Counted from the first letter of the stretch, positions 1-14,439 are shown. The stretch is 64,000 nucleotides of DNA from Apis mellifera (GCF_003254395.2 NC_037640.1:12610789-12674788); one strand, 5' to 3'. Numbers and translations: made by a program. The notes: generated by a model from the sequence alone, not told the origin.

Positions 1-3000
1 TATTCACAATATGAAAAGCACTTTAGAAATAAATTATAACATTTATTTGATTTGAAAGTTATTTAACGACACCACGAAGTATAACATTGGCTGACACGTT
101 CATAACCTCACTTATACCTCTCTTTGACAATTCGATTACGATAGTGAATCAAAAGAGCACAAGAATAAAAGAACAATGTAATGTAATCATGTGCAATGTA
201 ACCAATATTAAAGAGAAAAAGATAAATCGAGAAGGCACATAAAATACTGTACACTAGAAGAGTAAAATCACAGGGACGTGTCAATCAACCCTGTTTTCTG
301 TCTTTCTCTTTTTTCTCTTTCTGTTTCTTTCAAAGAGTACGCTTATTTTTACATTATGGCTGACGGTCACGGAAACAATCTGATCAAGACAATGTGCAAT
401 ATACTTAAAAGAAGTTTTCACGATACCGAAGCAAAATGAGAACACGACCCCGTGGTACGTAAGGCTAGTGACCTCTACCTCTTTGAAGTGTACGTTTATG
501 TGTGCATGCATGTATTCCTGTGCGTCATACATTATAGTAAACCGACATGCTTACTTTTGATTTACTTACTATTATACGCATGTTGAACGTTCACGATTCA
601 GATACTCGTACAATCGTATTTTTCATTCGAAAAAACATCGTGAAATAGTTTAAGCCAATCATTGTACATATTGGTATATTTGCGTCGCATTATGTAGCAT
701 TTCATGTAATCTGTATCTTCGCGGATTTTTTTGTTCCGACCAATCAAACGCGTTTACACGTTTCTTTGACAGCGACGCCTTTAAAGAATGACGAACACGA
801 TATCAATTGTCACTTTATTCAAGTTTATGAGACGATTTTTTACAAAAAATAATGTAAACGATTCACACAACAGAAAAATTGTACGTACTCGTAGCACACT
901 GTACTCAGACTATTTTTCGTTTGTGGCCAAGCCGCGCGCGCGTGTTCCCAACAAAATGGCCGCTGCACGATATATGTGGTTATTTCTCACTTATATTTTT
1001 TTGCTTTATACATTTTTCTTATATAATGCAATATTATTGTTATTTATAAATCTAATATAACGGACACCTATATAACACTTTTAAAAATTGATTTTATTTA
1101 TATTGAAATTAAAAATAATTTAAAGGAATGAATAATTAATCTCACGTATATACGTACGATAGAATAGCGCCAATTTTAAACTTAGTAAGACGCAGAACAA
1201 ACGTTTTACGTATGTATATTCGTTTCCCGTAAAAGATTCTATTAAAAAAATATTTCTAATAACGCGAAAATTTTCATTATTAATTTCGTTCAACAAAGAT
1301 AAATAAGAAAAATTCGTAATGTATCGTTTAAAAAAAAGAAAATAGAAAAGTCTCCTAAATTACGATTTTACGTGTTTTTACTAAAACTTACAAAGTGACT
1401 TTTTTTTTTACAGAATTTACATATCGTATAAAGTATACATAACACATATTTTATAGTGTTTCCGAGATTTATACAAAAAGTACATAGTATATCTTGCATT
1501 AAGTTAAAAATATTATCTTTTTAAACAAATAAATAAAATTATTTTTTAATAATAAATTATATCAAGCTATATATATATATATATCGAACAATATTAATTT
1601 AAATTTAATGGTATAAGGATTATGTGAATAATTTTTTTAAAAACATAAAACATATTGCATTGGTCTCGTATATTTACAGATTATTTATGATTTATAATCA
1701 ATAATGTGTCGTACTATATATATATCAACAAAATAATGTTTTAGTCATTCTTATAAAGCTAATAAAATCTAAAGGCTAAACAGTCAAGGTTGATCTAAAA
1801 GTTGGCTCCTCTCTGCACCGCGAACATTTTATTCGCCATTTTTTTTTTTCTTTTTCATGTTTGCTACCTAACAATAAATAAACAAACAAGTATAAATCTA
1901 TACATTATCCACGTGCCACGTGGGTATCGAGGGTAGAGATGATAGTTGAATATTTTGAACCACGATCGCAGTGAACACGATGTCGAGCAGTCTCTTTTCA
2001 GTCTCTATCTAAATGCTTCTTTAATCATTAATTGTCTGAATAAAAATAATTCAAGATCGTTTCCATGATATAGAATAAGGATATCTTTTTCCGTATATAC
2101 CTGAAAAATATTCAATAGAAAATAACATTATTTTCTTATTTTTTTTTTAAACTTTTGTTAGAAAAAGTTTTTATAGAAAGTAACAAGTATTTTACCAATA
2201 TTTCACAAATGTAAATATTAAAGAGAAAATAGTTTCCGTTTCAATTAAAAATATACATTCTCTCCGTTATTATTGTGAAAAGTATCTTTAATACGTTCTT
2301 AATCTTCTTTAGAAATTAAAAAATATGTTTTCTAATTGTCTACTTTCTATTTTCTAGAAAAAAAAAAATGTTCATTATTTATAAATTCGTTAAACAAAAA
2401 TATATCCGGATATATTTTAACCGATAATTAAATCAATCGTATCTATTACAATTCAAAATAAACAGAATTTACCTTTGTTGTAAATTTCTTGAAAGATATT
2501 CGATAAAAAAATATATTACATTATTTCGAACCGTTTCGACGAACGTCTTTTTACCAGAAGAGGAGATATATATATATATGTATTTGCACATTTCTATCGA
2601 GCACCACTACGTTTCTTCATACACTCGTTAAGAATGTAGCATGTACATGGAACGTTGTTGAATTATTTAACGCGCTCGTTTGACTTTGCGTGATACAGAA
2701 CGTTTCCTTCATCCATAAATCATGGAAAGTATGATTCGTTAGGAAAACAGAATGATATACGGCAACCTGTTAACTGCAAATCGGGAACATATAATCGGAC
2801 ATCGAATTGCATCATCTATTTTGGAGATACGCGCATTTAATAGTATACAATTCCGTTTATTGAAACCTCGTCCCGTATCGATGTCGGGTTCTCTTTTTTA
2901 CTTTTTTTTCCTTTTCCAGTCGCAGCCGAGTTAATCGAATTCTCTTTGACAACGATCTCGTCTTTCTCGGTATTTGCCGGTTTATTTTCCACACAACATT

Positions 3001-3788
3001 TAACAATTTCTCCCACAATTGAACCGATATTCTATTCAAGCACTTTCAATCGATGTATACATATATATGTCGTACGTATATACGTTACTTTTTCAAACGT
3101 AATCATCCTCACGAACGTGCGTCGAATAATTTGAAAAAACGGATTTATTAATTCCTTCCTAGTTTGACAAAAATGATAAACACGAATTATGTACACGATA
3201 CGATACAATTCTTCTTCTTCTTCTTCTTCTTGTTCTCGAGTAAAACTGAGAATAATAATTTTATTAATACGATACACCGTACGTACACTTCGCCGGACTG
3301 AAGCTAGCAAAGCGGAGATGGCGCAGTGATCGATTATCACTAGATAAATAAACATGGCCCGTGGTGTCGTGGTTTAAAAACATACGTTTATACAATACGT
3401 CAAGTCGTAGAATTATTAAAATTCTAACTTTGATACTTCTCGTACGAGGATAATTTTGCCCTTAATTATCTACATCTTGGAAAAAAAAATTTCCTTTAAT
3501 TTCGTCAATCGTGAATATTTTCATTGCAATCGCAATAAGCGAAATTATACAAATACTTTTGATCGAACCCGCATTGCCAACCTCGACAAATACCGAGAGA
3601 AATATATTTTAAGGGGAGTTTTTCTTTTTCACGAAATATGCATAGGTACACTCGGATCGTGGATATTTTGATACAATCGCGTGTATCCTTACGTGTACAT
3701 TATGCAAAATATTTTCTCTACCTAAAAGATCTATCTATATACGCTTCTTTCTTTGCCTTCCTTTTTTCGTTCACCGAAATACTTTATC

Positions 3789-3824
<36 letters not shown>

Positions 3825-5309
3825 CCCTTTATTTTTTAACTATCGAATAGCACCTGTTTTCGTCATTTCAGACGCGCATAGTCACATTTTCCTTTTTTTT
3901 TCAATCGTGATCGCATAAGGTAATGAATTCACAACTGTAATCCGATTTATCATAGAGTCGAGTTTACACGTGAAAGTGAAGCAAATCAATTTTCAGATAA
4001 TCGATAATTCGAAGTCCTTTTATGAACAAAATACTTTGCACTTGAGATGATTCAATCAATAGGGCATAGAAAATAACACATTAGATATTTATCACAACGA
4101 GACGACAGATTTCTCTTTCTCTCTAATTTTTATCTTAATGATATAAAAAAAAAAGTAAAAATAATTTTCTTTCCCTTTACATATTCTTCTTAACGAGTTT
4201 ATATAAATATATATATATTGTGACAAACTAGTTCACGGGACAATTTAAACCTTAACGGATGCAGATTATAAAAAAATTGATTTGACCTAATTAGTCATAG
4301 CTATATTAAGTTGTTCGTGAGCGGCGATACGAAAGCATTGGCTGCTTTATTGATTTTTCAACCGTTCAAGATACTTGGGTGAAAAAAAGGATTTCCGCCT
4401 TTCATCGATTCAAATATTCGATCTTAATAAAAATTGATAAATCTTCGTCTCGCGGTAGATAAATAAATTCGATCAATTTCTCTTTTTTTTTTTTTTTTTT
4501 TTTCTAGTAACAAATTCTAAAAAAACTAACTTATCGACCGAGATGATTATTATTATTATTATTATTATTATTTTCCCTTATCTGAATCAAATTCTCGCTC
4601 GTCAATCTCTCGACAGAGAGAGAGAGAGATTAATCAAGATGGATTTAGTCGGTCGCATGTAAACTCGACATGGATACAGAATATTAAACGATCGCTCGTA
4701 TCGCTGTTAATTGTCTCCGCTGTGAGGATCGTGAGAAGGGTTCACGATCGCCGTGACGATTCATGTGAAATGATCGAATTAAAAACTATTGCACGTTGCG
4801 CCGCTTATACGCCGTTTATATTGGATTATCACTCGGCTACCTTGCTCGAGAAAAATATTATTAATAGTTATTTATAGTAGAGAAATAATTACAACAATGC
4901 TCGAATAACAACAATAAATTGAAATTACCGACGGAGGATACGCAACGAAAATAAAATATCGGAGGAAGTTGGAACGATCGAGAATTAAAATTTTTTTTAA
5001 ACGCAATCGACGAGAATCGTCCAATTTTTGATTGTAATAATAATATTATTATTCACTTTACAAATTATTATTTTCACTCATTTATATATATTCATCCATT
5101 AACGTGTATTAGATTTATCTTTTTCCCCAAAAAAAATTATTCATATCGAAGGATTTAAACGATTCTCGTTTCTAAATAAATAATACAACGTAACCGATTT
5201 CAAATTTTCAACGATTAATCAAAACGTCGAACGATGATCAAATATTATTTAACGCTTGAAAATCGTGAAACGTGTGGTATTTCGATAAATTGAATTAACC
5301 GGAGAATCG

Positions 5310-5344
<35 letters not shown>

Positions 5345-6845
5345 GTAAAAGTGAAACGAAGGAATTTTTTTTGACATATATAATAATATTTAAGTATAAT
5401 ATTTATAACGCACGAGTGGAAGGATGATGGCGAACGATATGCGAAATTTGTTCGAAACGGAAACAACGATCTCACTGTACTCTGAAAGACAACGCGTATC
5501 TTTATGCGCAAGCCTGTTAGCCTACAGATACGTATTGTACAGTTTCCATCAGAAATTCTATGAAATTACATTCACTTATGATACATTGCACTTACTTCTT
5601 ACACATCATACGGTAAACACGCCAACTTTTATTTACATTCTGCTCCGCGCGCGCGCTTCTATCTCTATTACAATCTTAACGCCCTATCGTTTAGCGGTTA
5701 AATACCTTTTTTTTCCCTCTCCTTCTTCTTTGCTACTCGCTACAACTTGGATCGATCTATTTCTTCTATAAGGAACGAATGAGTCATATTATTACACTCG
5801 CCGTTTTCAGCGAGGACAAAGAACGTGGATTCTTCGAGTTCTTTCTTCCAATTCGATAAATAATATTTTTATCATTCCTCGAGAAAATAAAAAATTCGTC
5901 ACGGCGTTCGCTCACATTGTTTAACTCTCGCGAATTACGAATTAAAGAAACCAAGATACGATTGAGAGATAGATCAGACGAAAAGGGAGCTTTTTAACTC
6001 GATATCGTTTTAATTTTCAAAAAAAAAAAAAAAAATAAAACGTTAACAAGAAAGAAATATCAACGCAGCTCCAAAATGCAAATTATGCAAAAAAAAAAAG
6101 GGGAACTAAAATATGTATCTCTATACCGAACAAATCGTTTCAACGAAGCGATAAAAATTCAATGATGAATGGAAAAATCCTGTTGAAACGTAGAGAAACG
6201 AGTCTCTCCTCTCTCTGTTAGTTTCTACGCAGCGTAGAATAATGTTACGATATCCGGGATATGTCGGTCGAAGTCGAATCGAGGCGAAGCGTCGAATGCT
6301 TTTCTTTCTTTCTTTCTTTTTTTTCCTCGTATGTGGCGAACGAAAGAAAAGGGAGAAAGAATCACGAAAAAACACGAATAAAGATACGATCGTAGGCGCA
6401 AAAAGCGGGCTCGCGATAGAGAGAAACGGAGAATAGAGAAAATGGGATAGGAGACAGAGAGGAAAAGAGAAAGAGAAAGAGAGAGAGAGAAACTCACGAT
6501 GAGCACAGCAATGATGGCGGCGGCTCACGGGTATATCGCGGAACACGGGAAATTTGTGCAGCGACGATGATCAAAGAGAAGGTGTTTCGACGAACAGTAT
6601 CGCGGTGAATAGGTCGAAGAGAATGTTCAAAGTTTGTAGGAACACCGGTGGAGCATTCTTTTGGTATTTGACGGCGGTTTTGATTGCTTTTCTCCCTCCT
6701 TCTTCTTCTCACGAATATCGAGCCGCGAGTGAGAAGTGGTCGCGGCGATCGATCGCGTTTCGGCCAGCGGCGGGAAGAATGCTCTCTCTCCACTCCTTTA
6801 TCAGGACTACTCGTCGACCTGTGGTCAGGGTCAAGGTCACTGTGG
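1..6845. other. AT-rich stretch downstream of the Gln/His exon, no supported gene
   Basis: Mostly low-complexity AT-rich DNA. It holds a T32 run (3793-3824), (ATT)n around 4546-4573, (ATA)n around 5308-5342, a short (GA)n at 4615-4629, and adjacent ACGTG motifs near 1910-1922. Part of 6.0-6.8 kb may be 3' untranslated sequence of the minus-strand gene. Short open frames at 281-532 (-), 788-1060 (+) and 5424-5771 (+) have no recognisable content, flanking signals or codon bias. If the Mblk-1 identification is right, its DNA-binding exons should lie beyond coordinate 1. Confidence 0.5.
6828..6839 (+). promoter_or_regulatory. FTZ-F1/nuclear-receptor-type site just past the stop of the Gln/His exon
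   Basis: GGGTCAAGGTCA holds a perfect YCAAGGYCR match (TCAAGGTCA, 6831-6839), the monomer site of FTZ-F1-type receptors, and reads as two adjoining half-sites. It begins 7 bases beyond the stop codon in the likely 3' untranslated sequence. In flies FTZ-F1 acts upstream of E93, so the site is suggestive, but a single short motif is weak evidence. Confidence 0.25.
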
Positions 6846-6972
6846 TCAGGACGCCAACGTGGTCCTGTGCCAGGAGGCGTGTTGGTGCTGGTGTTGATGC
6901 TGTTGTTGATGCTGATGTTGCTGTTGTTGTTGTTGATGATGATGATGATGATGATTTTGTTGCTGCTTGTGT

Positions 6973-7004
<32 letters not shown>

Positions 7005-7053
7005 GCCGTGTTGATTCTGTTGTTGCTGGTGGTGTTGTTGCTGCCTCTTCTGG
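6846..7053 (-). CDS. Mblk-1: Gln/His-rich downstream exon with stop (same gene as 27020-30036)
   Basis: On the minus strand a good acceptor (TTTTTTGATTTGCAG) ends at 7054. The exon supplies one base, which completes the phase-2 codon left by the exon ending at 27020 (AG + C = Ser), and continues in frame as QKRQQQHHQQQQNQHG, a long Q tract, an H run and a QH-rich tail ending ASWHRTTLAS then TGA at 6846-6848. Spliced directly, the product would be 1074 residues. The acceptor, phase match and shared strand support the join; that the 20-kb gap holds no further exon is inference. No usable donor lies before the stop, so this is either a terminal exon or an alternative ending. Of the three frames through the CAG tract only this one fits the splice phase. 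Confidence 0.5.
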
Positions 7054-8706
7054 CTGCAAATCAAAAAACAAGATGGTACGATTACTTTTTTTTTTTTTTC
7101 TTTTTCTTTTTTTTCCCCAACGAATTCTTGCGCGTAGGCGATGACCGTGATTTTTCACTTTACCGACTGTGTTTACCAAGTTACCAGGCCAAGTGAAAAT
7201 ACCGTTTTAATTGATCTAATATTGCGAAAATTGTGGTCGTAGGCGTAGTTACAGTTGCGATTAATCTTATTTTCTGCAAGCACCGATAAAAAATGTTAGA
7301 AGAGAGAGAAAAAGAAAGAAAAAAAAAAAGATATTTTTGCCGATGAATATGGAGTAATTGGCTTGTCTTGATTTTAAATGAAGTTAAAAAGGAATAAGCG
7401 ATATCTCGATGTCGTGTAAATCATTGAATGGCCGAAGGTCGACGATATATTTAAAAAAAAAAAAAAAAAAAGAAAAAGTAACAGTTCTTTCCTCACGGTT
7501 TGATCCAGTTTACATCTAGTTTACTTTTTTTCCTTTTTTTTTTTTTTTAGTCTGCAACTTTATTCGAAATGTTTTTTTCTTTTTTTTTTTTTTTACACGG
7601 AATAAGAAATAAATATCGCAATGAATCGAGAATATTTTATCACCTTGTCCAGTTTATGTGCAACAAGATACTACTTCATACTTCGATGTAGACGTTTGAT
7701 TTGAAGATAAGTGAAAGGAATATTAAATACCATAAAAAAGCGGACTTGAGTTATAGATCATTAATAATGTGGTTCTACACGTCGGAAAAAATTTATCTAT
7801 CCCATTAGCATAGCATTCATGAAATATAGATAACATATTGATACTAATTGATATTTTGATGCTCGTTATACATAAAATATTATATGAGACAAAAACACCA
7901 ACCGTTCAAATTATATTACTTAATAATTTCAACAAAAAAATTTTCTTCATAAAATTTATCTATTCTTGTTCGAGCAAAAAAAAAAAGAAAAAAAAAAATG
8001 ATACAAGTTTAGCAGCTGTTTAAGAGGCACGCGGCAAAACATCCGCCTCGTCGCTCTTAATATATAGTGTAATATACTGTTTCGCAATGTAATAGCGTAG
8101 CCAACACACGACTTCTACGCGTTGCACACGAGAGACAAAACTCCGCCGCCGGACGAAACAACTCGGGTGAAGAGTGTAATCTCGAGGCGAATCCTGGCAA
8201 CAAATAGCCGCGTCGCGTGTACAAAATGTCGGGCGTACAGCGAAGCGTGACCGCAAGTGTGTAAGCACATTTTTTCCCATCGACCCTGAACGAATTCTAC
8301 TATAACAGATTCTACCACTATCACGGCCGTTCCATCGAGCATCGTGTGCACGACGGATTGCGCGAGCCAAAAATCGATACGACGTCGAGTGAAGCTACGG
8401 TCGGTAAAGAAGAGGAGGGAATTTGCGAGATTTAATTTTAAGGTTAAGAAATTGTTCGATCGTTCTTTTCACTTTTTTTTTTTTTTCACGTTTTATATTT
8501 AGAAAAGTAATAAACTAGAAGCTAGGTTGAAAATTTAATTGACCCGTGTATAATATAATTGTACTCGACCGTTTCTTATTATATAAAGGAAAGAAATTCA
8601 AAACGTTGACCTGGAATTTACATACAGCAATGACACTTTTGCATACATTCATTAAAATTTCAAATGACACATTTTCATTTTTCAAACAATTGTAGCAAAC
8701 GTAGAA

Positions 8707-9604
8707 GCTAAAACGATCGAACGAAAGTGTTTATTAAAAAATAATCTCGATTTTGATCTTTCTTTAATTCATTCCAGAATTTTTTATTTTATAAAATTCG
8801 ATATAAAATGTGTTTATTAATAATTAATAATTAAATAGAAACTTTTAAATCGTAATAAAATTAAATAAATTTTTTTAAATAAAATTAAAAAAAATAATAT
8901 TAATTCGTTCTGGATTTTTTTTTAAACAGCTAAAACGATCGAACGAAAGTGTTTATTAAAAAATAATCTCGATTTTGATCTTTCTTTAATTTATTCCAGA
9001 ATTTTTTATTTTATAAAATTCGATATATAAAATGTCACGTGACGAATTAATAATTAAATAGAAACAAACTTTTAGATCGTAATAAAATTAAAGAAATTTT
9101 TTTAAATAAAATTAAAAAAAATAATATTAATTCGTTCTGGATTTTTTTTAAACAGCTAAAACGATCGAACGAAAGTGTTTATTAAAAAATAATCTCGATT
9201 TTGATCTTTCTTTAATTTATTCCAGAATTTTTTATTTTATAAAATTCGATGTAAAATGTCACGTGACGAATTAATAATTAAATAGAAACAAACTTTTAGA
9301 TCGTAATAAAATTAAAGAAATTTTTTTAAATAAAATTAAAAAAAATAATATTAATTCGTTCTGGATTTTTTTTAAACAGCTAAAACGATCGAACGAAAGT
9401 GTTTATTAAAAAATAATCTCGATTTTGATCTTTCTTTAATTTATTCCAGAATTTTTTATTTTATAAAATTCGATATATAAAATGTCACGTGACGAATTAA
9501 TAATTAAATAGAAACAAACTTTTAGATCGTAATAAAATTAAATAAATTTTTTTAAATAAAATTAAAAAAAATAATATTAATTCGTTCTGGATTTTTTTTA
9601 AACA
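8707..9604. repeat. Tandem array, 4 copies of about 224 bp
   Basis: Units begin with GCTAAAACGATCGAACGAAA at 8707, 8929, 9155 and 9379, giving periods of 222, 226 and 224 bp. Copies 2-4 are nearly identical; copy 1 is more diverged and lacks a short insertion. Copies 2-4 each hold the perfect 10-bp palindrome GTCACGTGAC (9034, 9258, 9484). No coding frame crosses the array. Confidence 0.93.
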
Positions 9605-12600
9605 ATTTAATTTCCTCTTAAATAAATAAAAATTAAATGTGTATAAAGTATATCGAGCAACGTTTTTATTTCTGGCTTAATAATAAACGTTCTACCGAGT
9701 AATAACGGAGAATGTAATCATCTCTAGGGGGGGTAATCCTTCGATCGATCCTGAATAATTCAATTAAAACGAAAAGGAAAACGACGCCGGTTGCGTCGCG
9801 CTTACGTCCACGCCAACGTCATAAAACAACGATAAAAGACATGGACGGCCCCGGAATGCGCGTCGTCGAATTAACATTCGATACGCGAGACACGACGAGT
9901 CGGAAACGCGCGCCATTTATAACAATAACGCCCCGACGAGTTTCACCAGGCCCGTAACACCGACGAAAACGTACGATTACGAATCGTAATTGCATCGAAA
10001 ATGCAAACAGACGTCTCGCCACGCCCGGCGAAATTACATCGATCCGAGTGTTACTTTTATCATTTCCTTCTCTATTTTTATCCCTCTCTGCCCTCTTTTT
10101 GCTCGCGTACATCGAGACACGGTCAACGTTCAATTTTCCTGCGAATTAAAGCCACTCGTCCTTTCACCGTTGATAAATTTGTTATCGAGCTCGCGCTCGA
10201 ATCTCTCGAGTCTCTTGCGAGTGAATTTATTCTCCTCGAGTCGCGAAATAAAAGCGTTCGAGAAAGTATTTACTCGAACGAATCGATATTTCGATGTTGG
10301 ATCAAAGGAACTTTATTTGTTTTTCAATAACCGTAGTTGGAAACGAAACGACTGCTGTCGATTATTGTATCTCGTTTAATGTAACTAATTTCGTATCGTT
10401 TTGTAATTGGCGATTATTACGATCGGCTATTTTTAACATTAATTGCTATTTAATAATTAATGAATGAAAATTGAAACGTTATTAGAAGTATTATGATTAA
10501 TATTAAGATTAATCTAATATATCGAAAACAAATTCAATATGAGAAATGTATTATTAAATTCGTAATAATATCTACATTGTATCAATGTAATTATAATATA
10601 TCATCGTGAAATAATTATAGGTTATTATATTAATATGGTGTATTAATTATAATATTCCCTCGTTGTAAGCAAGGAAATATTTTAATAAGTAATGTTTGAA
10701 TATTATATTAGAAATTAATATGAATTAAACGTTTGTATATACGGATATAATAATAATTCTCATCGAAATCATCGAATAAGGTTATTCGTGATAATTAAAT
10801 TTCCTTAGATACGCAGAAGTACGGACTTAAGGTTAAGCCTAATGTTATTCTTAGTTCCAGAAATCTTATTAGTTTTACACTTACCAGTCTAACGTTAGTT
10901 CTAAGCCGCGATAAATATAGGTTAGGTTAAGCGATCAACTGCCAAAAGCGTCGGTAATTTTTACGATTGGAAAGAATATTTCACATACCGTTCAAGGATC
11001 GAACGAAACTTCTCGATTATCTATCGGGACTGTTACTTTAAGCATCCTAATTGATTTAAAGTACAGCGTTACGTGCTAAAAACCGTACGAAACGAGAAAG
11101 ATAAAATACGAAGATCGTCCAGTTTGGGAAAACATATCGACGAATTACCCTCGATGTTGCTCAACCAATCGTCGACTCGCGCTTGTCTCGGCCAATACGT
11201 AACGAGTTTATAAAGTAACCAGATTTCTCGTTTCGAATGTGCTGCAAATGGAAGACAAGAGTGGTACTGTCGCGTCGCTTTCGTTACATGTCACACGTGC
11301 GAAATATGGGCGCGTTCGGTGATCAAATAATGAGGTGTCCATTCTTTTTATAGAATTTTACTTCATCGGATTAAAATTTTTATATTACGTCTATACTTAT
11401 TATTTTATTTACGAATTAAATAGATTAATTAATCCAAAATTAAGGTAAGATAATTACAAATTATCGTAATTTAACTTATCGACCGATTCAATTATTTCAA
11501 ATATGTTGAAACATTTTATTGAAATTTTAAATTGTGTAATACCTTCTTGATAGTATTTTATTACGTGATGTTTTTATTATTTTCGTCGACGTAATTCTGG
11601 TAATTTATCATGCTACGATCAAGAGAAACATAATACTTATTAAATTGATGCGTTGTTAGAGAATAATTATATATTAAGAACGGTCGGTAACAAAATTGAA
11701 GAAATCCTTTCCAAACTACAATAACTTCGATAACCTCACTTTTTGTTTTTTCATTTTGCTTACCATTGTACTATATCCATTTACGTAAAAATGCGTGTAT
11801 ATAATAAAATACATTTCTTCTAATTATATTTAGAAAACAATAATTCTAAAATTTCCACCTACCATGTTATATCATTCGATTAACAAATTTTTACGCTTCG
11901 TTCGTAAGACATTTCGTATCGACATTTCTTCAATTCATTATTCGAAACACGTTATTCGATCGACTTTTCCAACTCGTATTCCCACTCTTTTTTCCATTTT
12001 TCGAGCGGATACCTACGTCGAGGTTATAAAATAATAAGTTGTCGAAGAATTCAGCTCGTTTTTACCATCGAAGACACCCTGTCGAGAGTCTACTCGCGAG
12101 AAATCACAATTATAGCTAGATGCTCGGTCGATATTTCTTCCTTCCCACCCGTATCTCTCGTTGGCCTGTTTGAAAGGATCGTACGAGGCTGAATAAATCA
12201 AGACCCACATCGATATTCGATATTCGATCGACTTGAAAGCGTTTTGTTCTTTCTTTTTTTTTTTTTTTTTTTTTTTTCAAACGTGCGTTGAAACAAAGGA
12301 AATGAAAAATGAAAATGAAAAATATACGAGAGAAGGTAGAATTAATTTATCAGAATGAAGACGTATATACGTGGCGGCTTAAAAGTTTAGGGTTCATTGC
12401 GTCATTCGGTACCGGTGTCTAATTAAGGTTCAAGGAATTCGGGCAGAGGTTATTTACTTACCAGTTTTTTTTTTTTTTTTTTTTAAATCGATGGATAACT
12501 CGAAAGAAAGATGTTCGAATAATATCGAGGAATCTTTTTAAAAATTTTGTTAATGAATTAAAAGAGAATTTTTTTTTCGACACTTCAAAATAGATATTGA

Positions 12601-14439
12601 TAATTTCAAACTTTGAACTATAATTTACGTAACTATATAAATATCTGTGAATAACGCGAAGAAATTAAATTCTTTATCGTTTATAATCGATGATTTTTTA
12701 CATACGCGCGCTCATATTTTTCCGAGGCTCATTCATATTTATAGAGGATGTAAAATGCAAGATTGGTCGTGGTGTTCAACAATTATTCAACGAGCATATC
12801 TAAATAATAAAAATAAAAAAAAAAAAAAGAAAAGAAAAAAAATTATACATGCAATTATATTTAAACTGTCGGATCCGGTGCTTATTCATTGCTTATTAAA
12901 GATATTAAATTTATATTAATCTTCCTCTTATTTATCGATGCATTCAAAGCAGCCTGTATATATTCCGTTAACTCGAAACGGGTAATTAAGTTATTCGAAG
13001 CGTTAATGTCTTCTTTCCCAACGTTCATTTATGCCTTTTCGGCAGCCGGTGCATACATTATTGAGAAAAATAATACGTGTACGCTTTATTAATTTTCATC
13101 GAGTGTGTTTTCCGATTCGTTAGAACTCGACGAGATATTATAGAATGTAGATCAATTTTAATTCAAATCGTGTGAACGATTCAATTAAAGTTATAAATTT
13201 ATAAATTTATAATTGAATTGTAAAGAAAAAAAAAAAAGAAAAAAAAAAAGATTTCCTTAGGTAATTTCTCGTATCGCGATCCGAGAATTCAATATCTGTT
13301 ATTCCTTTCCCTATCACACGTTTAATAACAACCTTTTCACAGCGAATTACTTTTCTCTTCCTTGGTAAGTAATATCCGAGGCACGATCGATTCTCGAATC
13401 AATTTCACACTATATATAAGCCGGGGGGAAAAAGTAGATACTGATTTACGAAAATTGATTTATCGTAATACGATTAATATATCGAGTGAGAGAGAGAGAA
13501 GTCAAGATTACGAATATTAAAGAGAATCGAAAAGGAAAAAACATTTCTCAAAGAAACGTCCATCTTTAATCAATAAACGATTTTAAACGATATTATTACG
13601 CGAGGAAATAGGTCGTGGTGCGAAACGAAAAAGAGAAAAAAAACAGACCGGCATCACTTGAAAGAACAAAAGTGCCATCGTAGAAAAAAAAAAAGAAAAA
13701 AGAAAAAAAAAGAGTGTTTCCTTGGCTGAAAATTTTTTGAGTACCATATACCACTATGGCTGTCAGACGTACACGGCTGTTAGTAGGAGCTGGAAGAGTA
13801 CCGGTACTCCGCTCGTAACGACTCTTCGAAACGAGGAGGATCGATCGAGGTGGCGGTGGTCCGCACGTGCGCACAACACGCCTCTTCTCTCTCTCTCTCT
13901 GTCTTTCTCCTTCTCTCTCTTTCTCTCTCTTCCTTTTTCGTCCCCTCTCGCCCATTTTCCCTTACTCTCTTTATTATTTTCCTTTTTTTTCCCTTATCTT
14001 TATCACCGTTCCCATTCCCTCCTTACTCTCTATCACGCACACTTTTTATCTTTCTCCCTTCTCCTTCTTCCTTCTCAGCCCCATTTACCGTCTTCCTTCT
14101 CAGTTTCTCTTAGCCCTCCTTCTCCCGTGTCATTACCTATTCCCTTTCACCTTTCTCTCTCTTTCTCTCTCTCGCCCTCGTTCCAACCGTGTTCTACACC
14201 AGAAACCCACCCTTTATTCGCCACCCACCCACGCATCTACGTGTACCAATCACTCGTATGCATGGGCAAGTTTGCGTATGTACACACATCTAGGTATAAG
14301 TGCGTGTTCACAGAGGAAATTCTGTGCGCGAGCCGGTCTAGCTACGCGCTACACTTTCTGTTCGCAAATATTCGCGAACATCTCTTTGATTGGTACACGA
14401 TTAATATTAGAGGAAATATCATGTATGATTCGAAGAAAC
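9605..14439. other. Intronic stretch between arrays, no supported exon
   Basis: A GC-richer island lies at about 9780-10330 with many CpGs. The rest is AT-rich with poly-T/poly-A runs (12248-12278, 12464-12484, 13229-13251). TATATATAAG followed by CCGGGGGG at about 13412-13430 resembles a TATA element on the plus strand. From 13880 to 14180 there is a strong CT-rich tract whose open frames are compositional. I see no exon with matched splice phases. Confidence 0.45.

Noticed and set aside
1785..1810. Possible mariner-type terminal repeat (AAGGTTGATCTAAAAGTTGG)
   Set aside because: A loose resemblance only; no matching inverted partner and no transposase fragment nearby.
6554..7196. Plus-strand frames rich in poly-Leu, poly-Val or Asp
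   Set aside because: They arise from reading the CAG/CAT repeat on the opposite strand and have no splice context.
8020..8370. Minus-strand frame of 116 codons in a GC-richer patch
   Set aside because: No domain, no flanking splice signals with matching phase, and a second overlapping frame is equally open. The patch may be regulatory.
10916..10931. Telomere-like TTAGG copies (GGTTAGGTTAAG)
   Set aside because: Only two imperfect copies; short TTAGG-like words are scattered through the window and do not form a telomeric array.
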